Assembly: GCA_905480225.1 (NCBI GenBank)
Contig: CAJQPO010000095.1
Span: forward strand, 1-39,618
DNA: 39,618 nucleotides
Direction: 5' to 3'
Origin: an uncultured Flavobacteriales bacterium
GTDB taxonomy: Bacteria > Bacteroidota > Bacteroidia > Flavobacteriales_D > Parvicellaceae
A program made the translations under genes and the position numbers. The notes under the pieces were generated by a model. The model was not told where the DNA came from and made no database searches. It saw only the letters and a program-made list of their open reading frames with translations. This document shows, one piece after another, positions 1-8,066 of this stretch (its first letter is position 1; every line of letters starts with the position of its first letter).

Positions 1-1
1 A

Positions 2-955
2 TTGGATTCCAAAAAGTTAGGTAGTTATGATGAGCTGAAGGGTGAGATTAAGTCTAAAATTTCAAAGGATGCAAGAAATACAAAGACGAAGGCTTCTTTT
101 ATTTCTCAATTAAAGGACGAATACAATTACACCGTTAATAAAAAAGTCATGGATGCTTTCACTAAGTCTGTTGATTCCTCGATTGTTAAAGGAAAATACA
201 GTTATGAAAAAAATAATCAGGATAAGAAATGGCTAATTGAGTTTGCCGATATCAAATTAACAGTCGCAGATTTTGGTGAATATCTTGAAAAAAAACAAAA
301 GAAAAGTAAGACGAAAACTAAGGTTGAGATTGTGCAAATTAATTTCAATAAATGGGTAGATAAGGCTATCATTAACTTTGAAAAGTCTCAGTTAGAAAGG
401 AAATATGTAAAATATAAAATGCTAATGAAAGAATACAGAGACGGTATTCTTCTGTTTGAGCTCACCGATGAAATGGTTTGGGCAAAAGCAGTAAAAGACA
501 CCACTGGATTAAAATCTTATTATGAGGAAAATAAAGGTGATTTTATTTGGAAAGAACGCATTGATGCAGATTTCTATCATTGCATTGATGAAAAAGCTTT
601 CAAACAAGTAAAGTCGCTTCTAAAGGTCGGAAAAGAACGTGATTCAATTGCGATTGTTGTGAATGCCGATTCGCCTTTAAATGTTAACGTGAAGAGTATG
701 AAAGAGGAGATCTCTTCACTGGAATACGTTAATTCGAAATTAAAAGTAGGCGCAAATGGACCATTTGAATTTAATGGGCAGTTAGTTCTTATCAATGTGA
801 AAGAAAAAATAGCTCCTGGAAATAAAGACTTTAAGGAAGCCAAAGGGATTATTACTGCTGCATATCAGGATCATTTAGAGAAAAAATGGATCAAAGAATT
901 AAAAGGGCGATTTGCAGTTGAAATCAATAAAGACGTGCTTTACACGATTCACTAA
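2..955 (+). CDS. SurA/PpiC-type peptidylprolyl isomerase, C-terminal part (5' end cut)
   Basis: This is the C-terminal part of a periplasmic foldase related to the parvulin/SurA family; the start lies before the window, so the TTG at position 2 is not a real start. The visible 317 residues are lysine- and glutamate-rich and helical. The last third has the pattern seen at the end of long Bacteroidota PpiC proteins: a segment ending in NGPFEFNGQLVLINVKEKI, then a helix reading KDFKEAKGIITAAYQDHLEKKW, in which a pre-stop helix packs against the chaperone core. No complete rotamase active site is visible in this portion. The stop codon is followed directly by the TTG start of the next foldase-like gene, and a third SurA-like gene follows, so the three probably form one operon for outer-membrane protein maturation. 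The family assignment rests on this context and on the sequence pattern. Confidence 0.7.
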   Translation: MDSKKLGSYDELKGEIKSKISKDARNTKTKASFISQLKDEYNYTVNKKVMDAFTKSVDSSIVKGKYSYEKNNQDKKWLIEFADIKLTVADFGEYLEKKQKKSKTKTKVEIVQINFNKWVDKAIINFEKSQLERKYVKYKMLMKEYRDGILLFELTDEMVWAKAVKDTTGLKSYYEENKGDFIWKERIDADFYHCIDEKAFKQVKSLLKVGKERDSIAIVVNADSPLNVNVKSMKEEISSLEYVNSKLKVGANGPFEFNGQLVLINVKEKIAPGNKDFKEAKGIITAAYQDHLEKKWIKELKGRFAVEINKDVLYTIH

Positions 956-1798
956 TTGAAGCATCGTCATTTAATACTTGTTCTTTTATTAGGGGTTAGC
1001 TGCATGGAATTAGATCCTGAGACAGAGCGCCCTAAGTTAGCTCGAGTGGGTGAAGAAATATTATATTTTGATGAGGTAGAAAAAGAACGAGCACAAAACT
1101 TGGTAGGAGAGGACAGTATACGATTTGTTGCCCAATACACGGATAAATGGATTAGAGACCAAGTAATTATTCAAAAGGCCAAAGAGGAATTACAAGAAGA
1201 GGCACTTAATGTAGAAAACCAGCTTAGAGATTATGAAAAGTCTCTTATTATTTATGCCTATGAGAAGGAGCTGATAAAGAAAAAATTAGACACGCTTGTA
1301 AGTAATGATGCTATTATTCAATACTATGAGGAACATTTAGAAAACTTTAAGCTGCAAGATTACATTGTCAAAGTTTTTTATTTGAAGGTAAGTAAAGAGG
1401 TACCTAAACTTGAAGAAGTTAAAGTTTGGTACAAGCTGAAAAACGATGAAGATGCTGAGAAATTATTGAGCTACGCCCCTTTACACGGTGTTAATTATTA
1501 TTATGATGAGCAAAAGTGGGTATATTTTGAGGATGTTTTAAAAGTAGTTCCGTTAACGGATATTAACAAGTCTTCCTTCATACGAAACAAGAGAAAGGTA
1601 ACGTTTCAAGAAGGTGAGTTTGTTTATTTTCTCAATATAATGGATTATCGATTAAAAGATGCCGTTTCGCCTATTAGTCTTGAAAAGGAAAAAATAAAGA
1701 GTATAATCCTGAATATACGTGGGAACGAATTGAAAAAGAAAATAAGACAAGAACTTTACAATGAAGCAAATCGCAAACAAATTATTGAAACTTTCTAG
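956..1798 (+). CDS. SurA-N-like lipoprotein without a recognisable rotamase domain
   Basis: A 280-residue predicted lipoprotein. The short hydrophobic leader ends in a lipobox-like LLGVSC (Cys 16), so it is probably lipid-anchored. Residues from about 30 resemble the N-terminal chaperone domain of SurA: a short segment reading LARVGEEILYFDEVEKE, then long amphipathic helices. The later region (about 130-240) does not show the usual parvulin pattern of a G-G-D-L-G-type loop and F/M-x-F core, so it looks like a degenerate or non-catalytic foldase. The start is TTG, placed zero bases after the previous stop. No later in-frame ATG would keep the signal peptide, so TTG is the best choice. The 3' end overlaps the next gene by 38 bases. 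A role as an accessory chaperone for outer-membrane proteins is inferred from its position between two PpiC/SurA-type genes. Confidence 0.65.
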   Translation: MKHRHLILVLLLGVSCMELDPETERPKLARVGEEILYFDEVEKERAQNLVGEDSIRFVAQYTDKWIRDQVIIQKAKEELQEEALNVENQLRDYEKSLIIYAYEKELIKKKLDTLVSNDAIIQYYEEHLENFKLQDYIVKVFYLKVSKEVPKLEEVKVWYKLKNDEDAEKLLSYAPLHGVNYYYDEQKWVYFEDVLKVVPLTDINKSSFIRNKRKVTFQEGEFVYFLNIMDYRLKDAVSPISLEKEKIKSIILNIRGNELKKKIRQELYNEANRKQIIETF

Positions 1799-3146
1799 CC
1801 TTTTAATTTTACTGGTCTCATTTGGTCCGAATTGGATAATGGCACAGGAAGAAAGGGTCATAGACAAAGTTGTTGCTGTAATAGGTGAACAGATTATTAT
1901 GCTCTCAGACATTGAGAGACAAAAATTCCAGCTCGAACGGGAGTCGGGAGCACCCTTGCCTGCCAATATCTATTGTGAAATATTTGAAGAGCTATTGTTT
2001 CAGGGGTTATTGCTTCATCAGGCAGAAGTTGATACCATAGAAATTAATGAGAGTCAAGTTACAGCAGAATTGGATAGAAGGTTGCGCTATTTTATCGGTC
2101 TTTTTAATGGAGATGAAAAGAAGCTGGAGGCCGAGTATGGAAAATCGATTTCAGAAATAAAAGATGAATTTTACGAACAGATTGAAGATCAACTTAAAAG
2201 TCAGCAAATGCAAGGACAGATAACAGCTGATGTCAAGCTAACTCCAAAGGAAACCAAAGATTTTTTCAAGAAACAGCCTACAGATAGTTTGCCGCTTATA
2301 GATGCAAAGGTTGAGTTAGCACATTTAGTCCGATATGCCGAAATTGGAGAAAACCAGAAGAAGGAAATGTTTGATAAGATGGTCAAATGGAAGAAAGAAA
2401 TTATTGAAAAGCAAGTTTCGTTTGCGACTAAGGCAATTTTTGAGAGCGAAGATCCGGGTTCCGCCTCTAAAGGTGGGGATTTAGGTTGGGTTTCACGTGG
2501 TACTTTTGTGCCAGAATTCGAAGCTCTAGCCTACAGCTTAGCAATTGGTCAGATTAGTGATCCTTTTGAATCTCAATTTGGTATGCACATGTTAGAAGTG
2601 CTAGAAAGAAGAGGCGACCAAGTGCATTGCCGGCATATTTTGCGAAAATTTAAAGTGGGAACGGAAGAGTTGATTAAGATAAGAATGAAAACGGATAGCA
2701 TTTACTCCTTAATCAAGTCTGACAGTTTGGGCTTTAATGGTGCTGTCATGCGCTTTTCAGAAGATAAGGACACAAAAAACTCAGAAGGTGTAGTGTACAA
2801 CCCTCAAACAGGTGAGAGGAAATGGGGCATGGATGAAATTGATCCATATACGTTCGCTGGAATAGAGAACCTAAAAGAAGGAGAGGTCTCGTCGCCATCC
2901 CTTTATGAAGATGCGGGAAGTGGCAAACAAGCGTACCGATTAATCAAATTATTATCTAGAATAGAGCCGCATAAAGCGAATTTAAAGCAAGATTATCAAT
3001 TGATTCAGATGATGGCTAAAAGAGAAAAAGAAGATGCTGCTATAGATGCATGGGTAAAAGCCAAAATTGCAGCTTCGTTCATTCGTATTGATGAAGAGTT
3101 CCAATCATGCAACTTTAGGTTTGTATGGTTTAATAGAGCGGATTAA
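1761..3146 (+). CDS. SurA-like periplasmic peptidylprolyl isomerase
   Basis: A 461-residue SurA-type chaperone and peptidyl-prolyl cis-trans isomerase, expected to escort unfolded outer-membrane proteins through the periplasm. A signal peptide of about 28 residues ends near IMAQ. A SurA_N domain follows, starting VIDKVVAVIGEQIIMLSDIE. A parvulin rotamase domain covers roughly residues 175-290 and shows the typical features: a VELAHLV strand, FATKAIFESEDPGSASKGGDLGW, and a PFESQFGMHMLEV strand. A second, more divergent rotamase-like domain follows, beginning VHCRHILRKF. The length and two-domain layout match Bacteroidota SurA homologues of about 450 residues. The ATG start lies inside the 3' end of the preceding gene (38-base overlap), implying translational coupling. 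The substrate range cannot be read from the sequence. Confidence 0.88.
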   Translation: MKQIANKLLKLSSLLILLVSFGPNWIMAQEERVIDKVVAVIGEQIIMLSDIERQKFQLERESGAPLPANIYCEIFEELLFQGLLLHQAEVDTIEINESQVTAELDRRLRYFIGLFNGDEKKLEAEYGKSISEIKDEFYEQIEDQLKSQQMQGQITADVKLTPKETKDFFKKQPTDSLPLIDAKVELAHLVRYAEIGENQKKEMFDKMVKWKKEIIEKQVSFATKAIFESEDPGSASKGGDLGWVSRGTFVPEFEALAYSLAIGQISDPFESQFGMHMLEVLERRGDQVHCRHILRKFKVGTEELIKIRMKTDSIYSLIKSDSLGFNGAVMRFSEDKDTKNSEGVVYNPQTGERKWGMDEIDPYTFAGIENLKEGEVSSPSLYEDAGSGKQAYRLIKLLSRIEPHKANLKQDYQLIQMMAKREKEDAAIDAWVKAKIAASFIRIDEEFQSCNFRFVWFNRAD

Positions 3147-3160
3147 GTTTAACTAATTAT

Positions 3161-3191
3161 TTAGTGAAATGTAAATGGTTACATTCGCTAA
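3161..3191 (+). other. Hairpin between the surA-like gene and moxR
   Basis: An inverted repeat in the 63-base gap. AATGTAA and TTACATT enclose a 4-base ATGG loop, and the stem extends outward through one bulged A, a G-C and a T-G pair to TTAG/CTAA. There is no T-tract after it, so it is not a classical intrinsic terminator for the upstream operon. It could be an attenuator, a processing site or a protein-binding dyad before moxR. Confidence 0.4.
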
Positions 3192-3209
3192 GAATCTAAA
3201 AAGAGATGC

Positions 3210-4175
3210 ATGAGAAAATTTGAATCTGATGTGGAGGCCGTAGACTTTTTCAGGGAAAAGTATGCAGCGCTTAGAAGTGAAATCGCTAAAGTCATTGTTG
3301 GACAGGATCAGGTGGTTAAGGAGGTAGTCATTGGTATCTTTTCAAGAGGACATTGTCTTCTTGTTGGTGTTCCAGGCCTCGCAAAAACTTTATTAGTTAA
3401 CACGATTGCGGATTCTTTGGGACTTTCTTTTAATAGGATCCAATTTACGCCAGATTTAATGCCTTCAGACATCATTGGTTCTGAAATTTTAGACGAGAAT
3501 AGGCAGTTTAAATTTGTGAAAGGTCCATTATTTGCTAATGTGATTTTGGCAGATGAAATCAACCGAACGCCACCCAAGACTCAAGCAGCATTATTGGAGG
3601 CAATGCAGGAGAGTACGGTTACGACTTCTGGAAAGAGTTTCCCTTTAGATAAACCGTTTTTCGTTCTTGCTACACAAAACCCAATTGAACAAGAAGGAAC
3701 TTACCCGTTGCCTGAAGCTCAATTGGATAGATTCATGTTCAATGTTTGGGTAGACTATCCGCAATATGAGGAAGAGTTGGCTATAATTAAACGAACGACT
3801 ACGGACCATGAAGTTTCTGTCGATCCTGTTTTATCTGGCGAAGAAATTCTTTTCTTTCAGAATTTAATTCGGAAAATTCCTGTTCCAGATAATGTTTATG
3901 AATACGCGGTGCGATTAGCGAGTAAAACAAGGCCGAATACGCCTGAGGCGCACCAATTGACAAATAAGTTTATTTCGTGGGGAGCTGGGCCAAGAGCCTC
4001 ACAGTATTTAATTATAGGCGCTAAATGTCATGCTGCCTTATCTGGTAAGTATTCTCCTGATATTGAAGATGTTCAAGCCGTCGCATTACCCATACTGAGG
4101 CATAGGATTGTTCGCAATTACATGGCTGAGGCGGAAGGGTATTCAGTAGAAAGAATTATAAGTGAAATCTTATAA
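3210..4175 (+). CDS. MoxR-family AAA+ ATPase
   Basis: A 321-residue AAA+ ATPase of the MoxR family, chaperone-like enzymes that remodel or activate partner proteins, often with von Willebrand A-domain proteins. The Walker A region is GVPGLAKT (residues 53-60) and the Walker B region is ILADEINRTPPKTQ (from about 112). The sensor-1/second-region motif ATQNPIEQEGTYPLPEAQLDRF (about 154-175) is diagnostic of the family. The C-terminal helical lid is complete and the length is normal. The usual partners (a DUF58 protein and BatA/BatB-like VWA proteins) are not next to it here; the adjacent gene is convergent. A SurA-type gene lies upstream. The 3' end overlaps the convergent gene by 6 bases. The physiological target is unknown. 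Confidence 0.92.
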   Translation: MRKFESDVEAVDFFREKYAALRSEIAKVIVGQDQVVKEVVIGIFSRGHCLLVGVPGLAKTLLVNTIADSLGLSFNRIQFTPDLMPSDIIGSEILDENRQFKFVKGPLFANVILADEINRTPPKTQAALLEAMQESTVTTSGKSFPLDKPFFVLATQNPIEQEGTYPLPEAQLDRFMFNVWVDYPQYEEELAIIKRTTTDHEVSVDPVLSGEEILFFQNLIRKIPVPDNVYEYAVRLASKTRPNTPEAHQLTNKFISWGAGPRASQYLIIGAKCHAALSGKYSPDIEDVQAVALPILRHRIVRNYMAEAEGYSVERIISEIL

Positions 4176-4424
4176 GATTGGTCTGGATAGACGATTAATT
4201 CCTTTAGCCAGTCTGTAGTCTTTAATTGTTAAATTGTTCCCTGATTCTGTGGTGCTAAGTGTAATTTTCACTTGATTGTAATTATGCATTAGAATATTGG
4301 GGTGATGATTTTGAATCTCGGCTAATTTCCCAACCATATTTACGAATTTAAGTGCTTCTTGAAATGAATTAAATTCGAAGTTAGCCTCCATCTTATTTGT
4401 TAATTCTTTCCAATTGTTTTTCAT
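4170..4424 (-). CDS. 4a-hydroxytetrahydrobiopterin dehydratase (pterin-4a-carbinolamine dehydratase family)
   Basis: A small 84-residue protein of the PCD/DCoH family, which dehydrates 4a-hydroxytetrahydropterin during pterin cofactor recycling, classically alongside aromatic amino-acid hydroxylases. The family pattern is clear: W5, an F-x-F pair near residues 16-18, the helix FQEALKFVNMVGKLAE, the active-site EIQNHHPN (histidines 40 and 41), a strand QVKITLST and a terminal IKDYRLAKGIN helix. It is slightly shorter than the usual 90-110 residues but has every core element. It is convergent with moxR (the stop codons overlap) and has no pathway partner in the window. Some bacterial homologues have roles other than phenylalanine hydroxylase support, such as molybdopterin-related ones, so the exact substrate is uncertain. 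Confidence 0.85.
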   Translation of the reverse strand: MKNNWKELTNKMEANFEFNSFQEALKFVNMVGKLAEIQNHHPNILMHNYNQVKITLSTTESGNNLTIKDYRLAKGINRLSRPIL

Positions 4425-4608
4425 TGATTTGGGTTCTGTGTAGTAGTACGTAGTTTACCTAAAATGGTTATTTCCAACAGAGTATACACTTATCCAACTT
4501 GAAACTACTAACTACAAATCATAGGTTGTTAATAAGTGACTATCACGTATATTGGGGATAGATTAAACATTTCGGTTCTTTGTTTACAGAACAAATAACA
4601 AACACTTG

Positions 4609-5076
4609 ATGAAGCATTTAAAAGTTGGAGACGAAGCACCAGAAATTCGCGCCTTAGATGAAAATAACAACGAAATTACTTTAGAAAAATATCGTGGTAA
4701 GAAAGTTATTTTATTTTTTTACCCGCGAGACAATACACCGACTTGTACCGTGGAAGCCTGCAACCTCCGGGACAATTATTCCGACTTGTTGGATCAAGGA
4801 ATAGAAATCATTGGTATAAGTGCAGATTCTAGTAAAAAGCACCTGGGTTTTATTAGTAAATTCAACTTGCCTTTTCCCTTAATAGCAGATGTTGAGAAAA
4901 AAGTAATTAAGGATTATGGAGTTTGGGGACCTAAAAAGTTCATGGGTAGAGAATTCGATGGAATTCATAGGACTACTTTTGTAATTGATGAAAATGGTTT
5001 AGTTCAAGCCATAATTGAAAAGGTAAAAGCTAAGGACCATGCATCACAGATTTTAGCAGAAATAGTTGCAACGTAA
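4609..5076 (+). CDS. bcp: Bcp/PrxQ-type thioredoxin-dependent thiol peroxidase
   Basis: A 155-residue atypical 2-Cys peroxiredoxin that reduces hydrogen peroxide and organic hydroperoxides in the cytoplasm, using thioredoxin. The peroxidatic motif reads FFYPRDNTPTCTVEACNLRD, with the peroxidatic Cys 46 and the resolving Cys 51 five residues later, the spacing typical of PrxQ/BCP. The conserved ISADSSKKHLGFISKFNLPFPLIAD and RTTFVIDENG segments are present. Length is normal. A TTG three bases upstream is in frame, but the ATG at 4609 gives the usual family N-terminus. The gene sits 52 bases before recA in the same direction; the two may share a transcript, but nothing shows this directly. Confidence 0.93.
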   Translation: MKHLKVGDEAPEIRALDENNNEITLEKYRGKKVILFFYPRDNTPTCTVEACNLRDNYSDLLDQGIEIIGISADSSKKHLGFISKFNLPFPLIADVEKKVIKDYGVWGPKKFMGREFDGIHRTTFVIDENGLVQAIIEKVKAKDHASQILAEIVAT

Positions 5077-5128
5077 ATAGTTTACGATCATTAAATAGAC
5101 ATTTGGGATAACAATAAAATTAACAATC

Positions 5129-6124
5129 ATGGCAGAAGTAAAAGATGAGAAATTAAAAGCGTTGCAAGTGACGTTAGATCGACTTGACAAAACCTTTGGA
5201 AAAGGTACAGTTATGAAATTGGGGGATAATCCGATCAAGGATTTAGATGTCATTCCTTCAGGTTCTTTAACATTAGATTTGGCCTTAGGTGTGGGCGGTT
5301 TTCCTAAAGGACGGGTTGTTGAAATCTACGGACCTGAATCGTCTGGAAAAACAACATTGGCTATTCACGCGATTGCTGAAGTGCAAAAGCAAGGAGGTAT
5401 AGCTGCAATGGTAGATGCTGAGCATGCGTTTGATCAATTTTATGCAAAGTCCTTAGGTGTTGATGTGGATAATTTATTAATCTCACAACCGGATAATGGT
5501 GAACAAGCGCTAGAAATTGCAGACAACCTTATTCGTTCAGGTGCTATAGACTTGATAATTATAGATTCTGTAGCTGCCTTAACTCCTCGAGCTGAAATTG
5601 AAGGTGAAATGGGTGATTCACAAATGGGATTGCAAGCAAGGTTGATGTCTAAAGCATTGAGAAAATTGACTGCTTCGATTAGTAAAGCGGGCTGTTGTTG
5701 TATTTTCATTAATCAGCTCAGAGAAAAGATTGGTGTTATGTTTGGTAATCCTGAAACGACAACTGGAGGAAATGCGCTTAAGTTTTATGCTTCAGTAAGG
5801 TTAGATATTAGAAGGTCCAGTGCTATTAAAGATGGAGATAAAATTTTAGGTAATCGCACCAGAGTTAAAGTAGTCAAGAACAAAGTTGCCCCCCCATTTA
5901 AAAAAGCTGAATTTGACATTATGTATGGCAAGGGTATTTCTAAAGTTGGTGAAATTATTGATATCGGCGTCGAGCACGAAATCATAAAGAAAAGCGGTTC
6001 CTGGTTCAGTTATGAAGATACTAAGCTTGGGCAGGGAAGAGATGCTGTAAAATTATTGATTAGTGATAATCCAGAGTTGATGGAAGAGCTAGAACAAAAA
6101 ATTAAAGAGGCTATAGAAGCATAA
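5129..6124 (+). CDS. recA: Recombinase RecA
   Basis: RecA, the DNA-dependent ATPase that forms filaments on single-stranded DNA for homologous recombination and triggers LexA-type autocleavage where present. The 331 residues include Walker A GPESSGKT (68-75), the Walker B region [10 protein letters not shown], the [27 protein letters not shown] stretch spanning the L2 DNA-binding loop, and the C-terminal segment [18 protein letters not shown]. The acidic C-terminal tail is short. The ATG start gives a standard N-terminal helix. A strong intrinsic terminator lies 11 bases after the stop. I do not recognise an SOS-type operator in the 52-base upstream gap. Confidence 0.97.
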   Translation: MAEVKDEKLKALQVTLDRLDKTFGKGTVMKLGDNPIKDLDVIPSGSLTLDLALGVGGFPKGRVVEIYGPESSGKTTLAIHAIAEVQKQGGIAAMVDAEHAFDQFYAKSLGVDVDNLLISQPDNGEQALEIADNLIRSGAIDLIIIDSVAALTPRAEIEGEMGDSQMGLQARLMSKALRKLTASISKAGCCCIFINQLREKIGVMFGNPETTTGGNALKFYASVRLDIRRSSAIKDGDKILGNRTRVKVVKNKVAPPFKKAEFDIMYGKGISKVGEIIDIGVEHEIIKKSGSWFSYEDTKLGQGRDAVKLLISDNPELMEELEQKIKEAIEA

Positions 6125-6135
6125 TTTTATTGTTT

Positions 6136-6171
6136 CCTAAGTGGTTTTGCCTTCAGGCAAAACCACTTAGG
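6136..6171 (+). terminator. Intrinsic terminator after recA
   Basis: A perfect 16-bp inverted repeat, CCTAAGTGGTTTTGCC and its complement, around a 4-base TTCA loop. It begins 11 bases after the recA stop. The flanks are AT-rich, with a T-rich stretch slightly further downstream, but there is no long immediate U-tract. Stem length and position make it the most convincing terminator in the window. Confidence 0.85.
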
Positions 6172-6236
6172 ATATAGCTTTTGTGATTTTTATTAAACCG
6201 ATTGATTTTGAATGTTTGAAAGGCAATAAATGGTTC

Positions 6237-6271
6237 TTTGACGCATGAAATTAACCGTTTAATAAATTTAG
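6237..6271 (+). promoter_or_regulatory. Candidate promoter of the TPR lipoprotein gene
   Basis: TTTG at 6237-6240 and TAAATTTA at 6263-6270 resemble the Bacteroidota -33 and -7 elements (TAnnTTTG), with a 22-base spacer and one mismatch in the -7 element. It lies about 50 bases before the ATG and just downstream of the recA terminator. Weak evidence. Confidence 0.28.
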
Positions 6272-6317
6272 TACTAAGGCCTTTTTAAATTCCCTATTTT
6301 TATTGCCAAATGGCATT

Positions 6318-7382
6318 ATGAAGTATTTTTTATATTCTTTCGTTTTGATATTTTTCGGTGGATGCTATGTTGATAATGACAACGTTACTAAGAAGAATAT
6401 TATCGGAAATTTGAGTGATGAAACTATCCTTTCTGAACGGCAAAATATGGAGCTGCTGAACAAGGAAATAAGAGAAAACCCAGACAGTCCCAATGGTTAT
6501 TTCATACGATACAAACATTATCTGGATATTGGAGAAATTCAAAAAGCGAGAGAAGATATCAATATGTGTATCAATATGAGCCCTGAGACTCCCATTTTTT
6601 ATCAGGAAAAAGCAAAATTATTATATAATCTGGCTGAATTCGATAATTGTGAACAGTATGCATTGAAATCAATAGAGTTGGATAGTTCAGCCAAAGAAAG
6701 TCATCTTTTATTAGGGAAAATCTATTTAGCCATTCCGAATTACGGTATGGCTATGGATCAATTTAATGCGGCATTAAGAATTGATAAATTTTACCATGAA
6801 CCCTATTTTTATAAAGGCCTAACTTATACACGGGCTGGAGATACTGTCAATGCGGTATCTTCTTTTATTACAGCTACTGAACAATTTTCAGATTATTACG
6901 AAGCATACGTTGAATTAGGGATATTGTATTCAAATCATGAAGGTGCGGATAGAAATCGAGCTTTACTATATTTTGATAATGCGCTTCAGATTGAACCTAA
7001 TAGTATTGAAGCACTATTGGCGAAAGGAATTTATTTGCAAAATAATCAGAACCTTGAACTAGCAGATTCTTGTTATAACCAAATTTTGAATTTACAATCA
7101 GATTTTGAAGTAGCTTATTACAACAAAGGATACATACATTTATTGTCTTATCAAAACAATTGGAATGTAGAAAAAAGGGACAGTGTTCTGACTTTGGCGA
7201 TAGAAGATTTTACAAGTGCCCTTAATATCAACAGTCAGTATGTTCAATCGTATCATAACCGTGGAGTATGTCATGAGTTGATGGGTGATGTTTTGTCTGC
7301 AAAAGTAGATTATTCAACAGCTCTAAAAATTGATCCGTTTTTCGCTCTTTCAGAAAATGCCCTGAAATCGCTTAATAATTGA
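6318..7382 (+). CDS. TPR-repeat lipoprotein
   Basis: A predicted envelope lipoprotein of 354 residues made almost entirely of tetratricopeptide repeats, helical scaffolds for protein-protein contacts. The N-terminus has a lipobox-like FFGGC, giving a lipid-anchored Cys near residue 16. About seven to eight TPR units follow, with recognisable signatures such as AYVELGILYSNHEGADRNRALLYFDNAL, EVAYYNKGYIHL and SYHNRGVCHELMGDVLSAKVDYSTAL. A TTG at 6303 is in frame, but ATG 6318 places the signal peptide correctly. The gene is isolated between the recA terminator and a convergent DUF1801 gene. The function cannot be read from sequence; TPR lipoproteins in this phylum often assist gliding, secretion or cell-wall complexes. 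Confidence 0.83.
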   Translation: MKYFLYSFVLIFFGGCYVDNDNVTKKNIIGNLSDETILSERQNMELLNKEIRENPDSPNGYFIRYKHYLDIGEIQKAREDINMCINMSPETPIFYQEKAKLLYNLAEFDNCEQYALKSIELDSSAKESHLLLGKIYLAIPNYGMAMDQFNAALRIDKFYHEPYFYKGLTYTRAGDTVNAVSSFITATEQFSDYYEAYVELGILYSNHEGADRNRALLYFDNALQIEPNSIEALLAKGIYLQNNQNLELADSCYNQILNLQSDFEVAYYNKGYIHLLSYQNNWNVEKRDSVLTLAIEDFTSALNINSQYVQSYHNRGVCHELMGDVLSAKVDYSTALKIDPFFALSENALKSLNN

Positions 7383-7404
7383 ACAATAAATCTTCAGTAA
7401 GCAA

Positions 7405-7447
7405 AATTGAATATTAAGTTTGATCAGGATACTGATTTGTTTCAATT
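7405..7447. terminator. Possible bidirectional terminator between convergent genes
   Basis: Nested inverted repeats in the 86-base convergent gap: an inner ATCAG-GATA-CTGAT hairpin (7423-7436) inside an outer AATTGAA/TTCAATT pair (7405-7411 and 7441-7447). It is AT-rich with a short T-run after it. Position supports a terminator role, but the inner stem is short. Confidence 0.35.
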
Positions 7448-7468
7448 CTTTTATGATATGCTTATTAT

Positions 7469-7924
7469 TTAACGCTTTATCGCTTGTTCATAAAGGCTAA
7501 TCCATTCATCTACACTCATTTTTTTGATAAGTTGTTTAATGAGCTCAAAAGGAATTTCATCTGGTTTTTTAAATCGGATGCAACTTTTTCCCATATCAAT
7601 TTTACGCTTACAATGTTTGGGGTATTCTTCTGTAAACCATGTCATTAAGCTTGTGTTGGCATAAATGCCCATGTGGTAAATAGCAATAAAATTTTTTTGC
7701 GCTGCAATACTTATAAAAGGTAACGGCAGTTTAGGATCACAATGATACCCAAGCTTGTATAAGCTATGTGGAACGACGTAACTCGGCATCCCGTAATTTA
7801 TAATTTCTGTAAAACCGATAGGGATATTTTCCAAAATTACTGACCTTAACTGTAGGAATGCATCCTTTCGGTTTTCGCTAATGTTATCAATATAATTAGC
7901 TACTGTTTTTACTTTAGCTTCCAT
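7469..7924 (-). CDS. DUF1801 (YdhG-like) protein
   Basis: A 151-residue cytoplasmic protein of the DUF1801/YdhG superfamily, a small alpha/beta fold related to frataxin-like iron chaperones in some annotations but without a settled biochemical role. Characteristic patterns are the opening VANYIDNISENRKDAFLQLRSVI, then IINYGMPSYVVP (the usual 'xYGMPxY' motif), FIAIYHMGIY, and the late GKSCIRFKKPDEIPFELI. The length matches the family. The ATG start is supported by the normal N-terminus. It is convergent with the TPR lipoprotein gene and has no partner in the same direction, so context adds nothing. Confident on family, low on function. Confidence 0.82.
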   Translation of the reverse strand: MEAKVKTVANYIDNISENRKDAFLQLRSVILENIPIGFTEIINYGMPSYVVPHSLYKLGYHCDPKLPLPFISIAAQKNFIAIYHMGIYANTSLMTWFTEEYPKHCKRKIDMGKSCIRFKKPDEIPFELIKQLIKKMSVDEWISLYEQAIKR

Positions 7925-8066
7925 AAGACATTGATTGCGTTAAAATAAATTTATCAAGTACTTTCACTAAATTATATTTCAGACGACTTCTGATGTCTTT
8001 AGTATTTGTCAATAATTTTCTTTAACCGTTTCTTGTTATTTCAAGTAATGTGAACAAGAATTTAAA

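Noticed and set aside
4425-4608. Partially matching GTAGTAGTACGTAGTTT and GAAACTACTAACTAC segments upstream of bcp
   Set aside because: The match is interrupted and the 50-base separation makes a hairpin or operator unconvincing.
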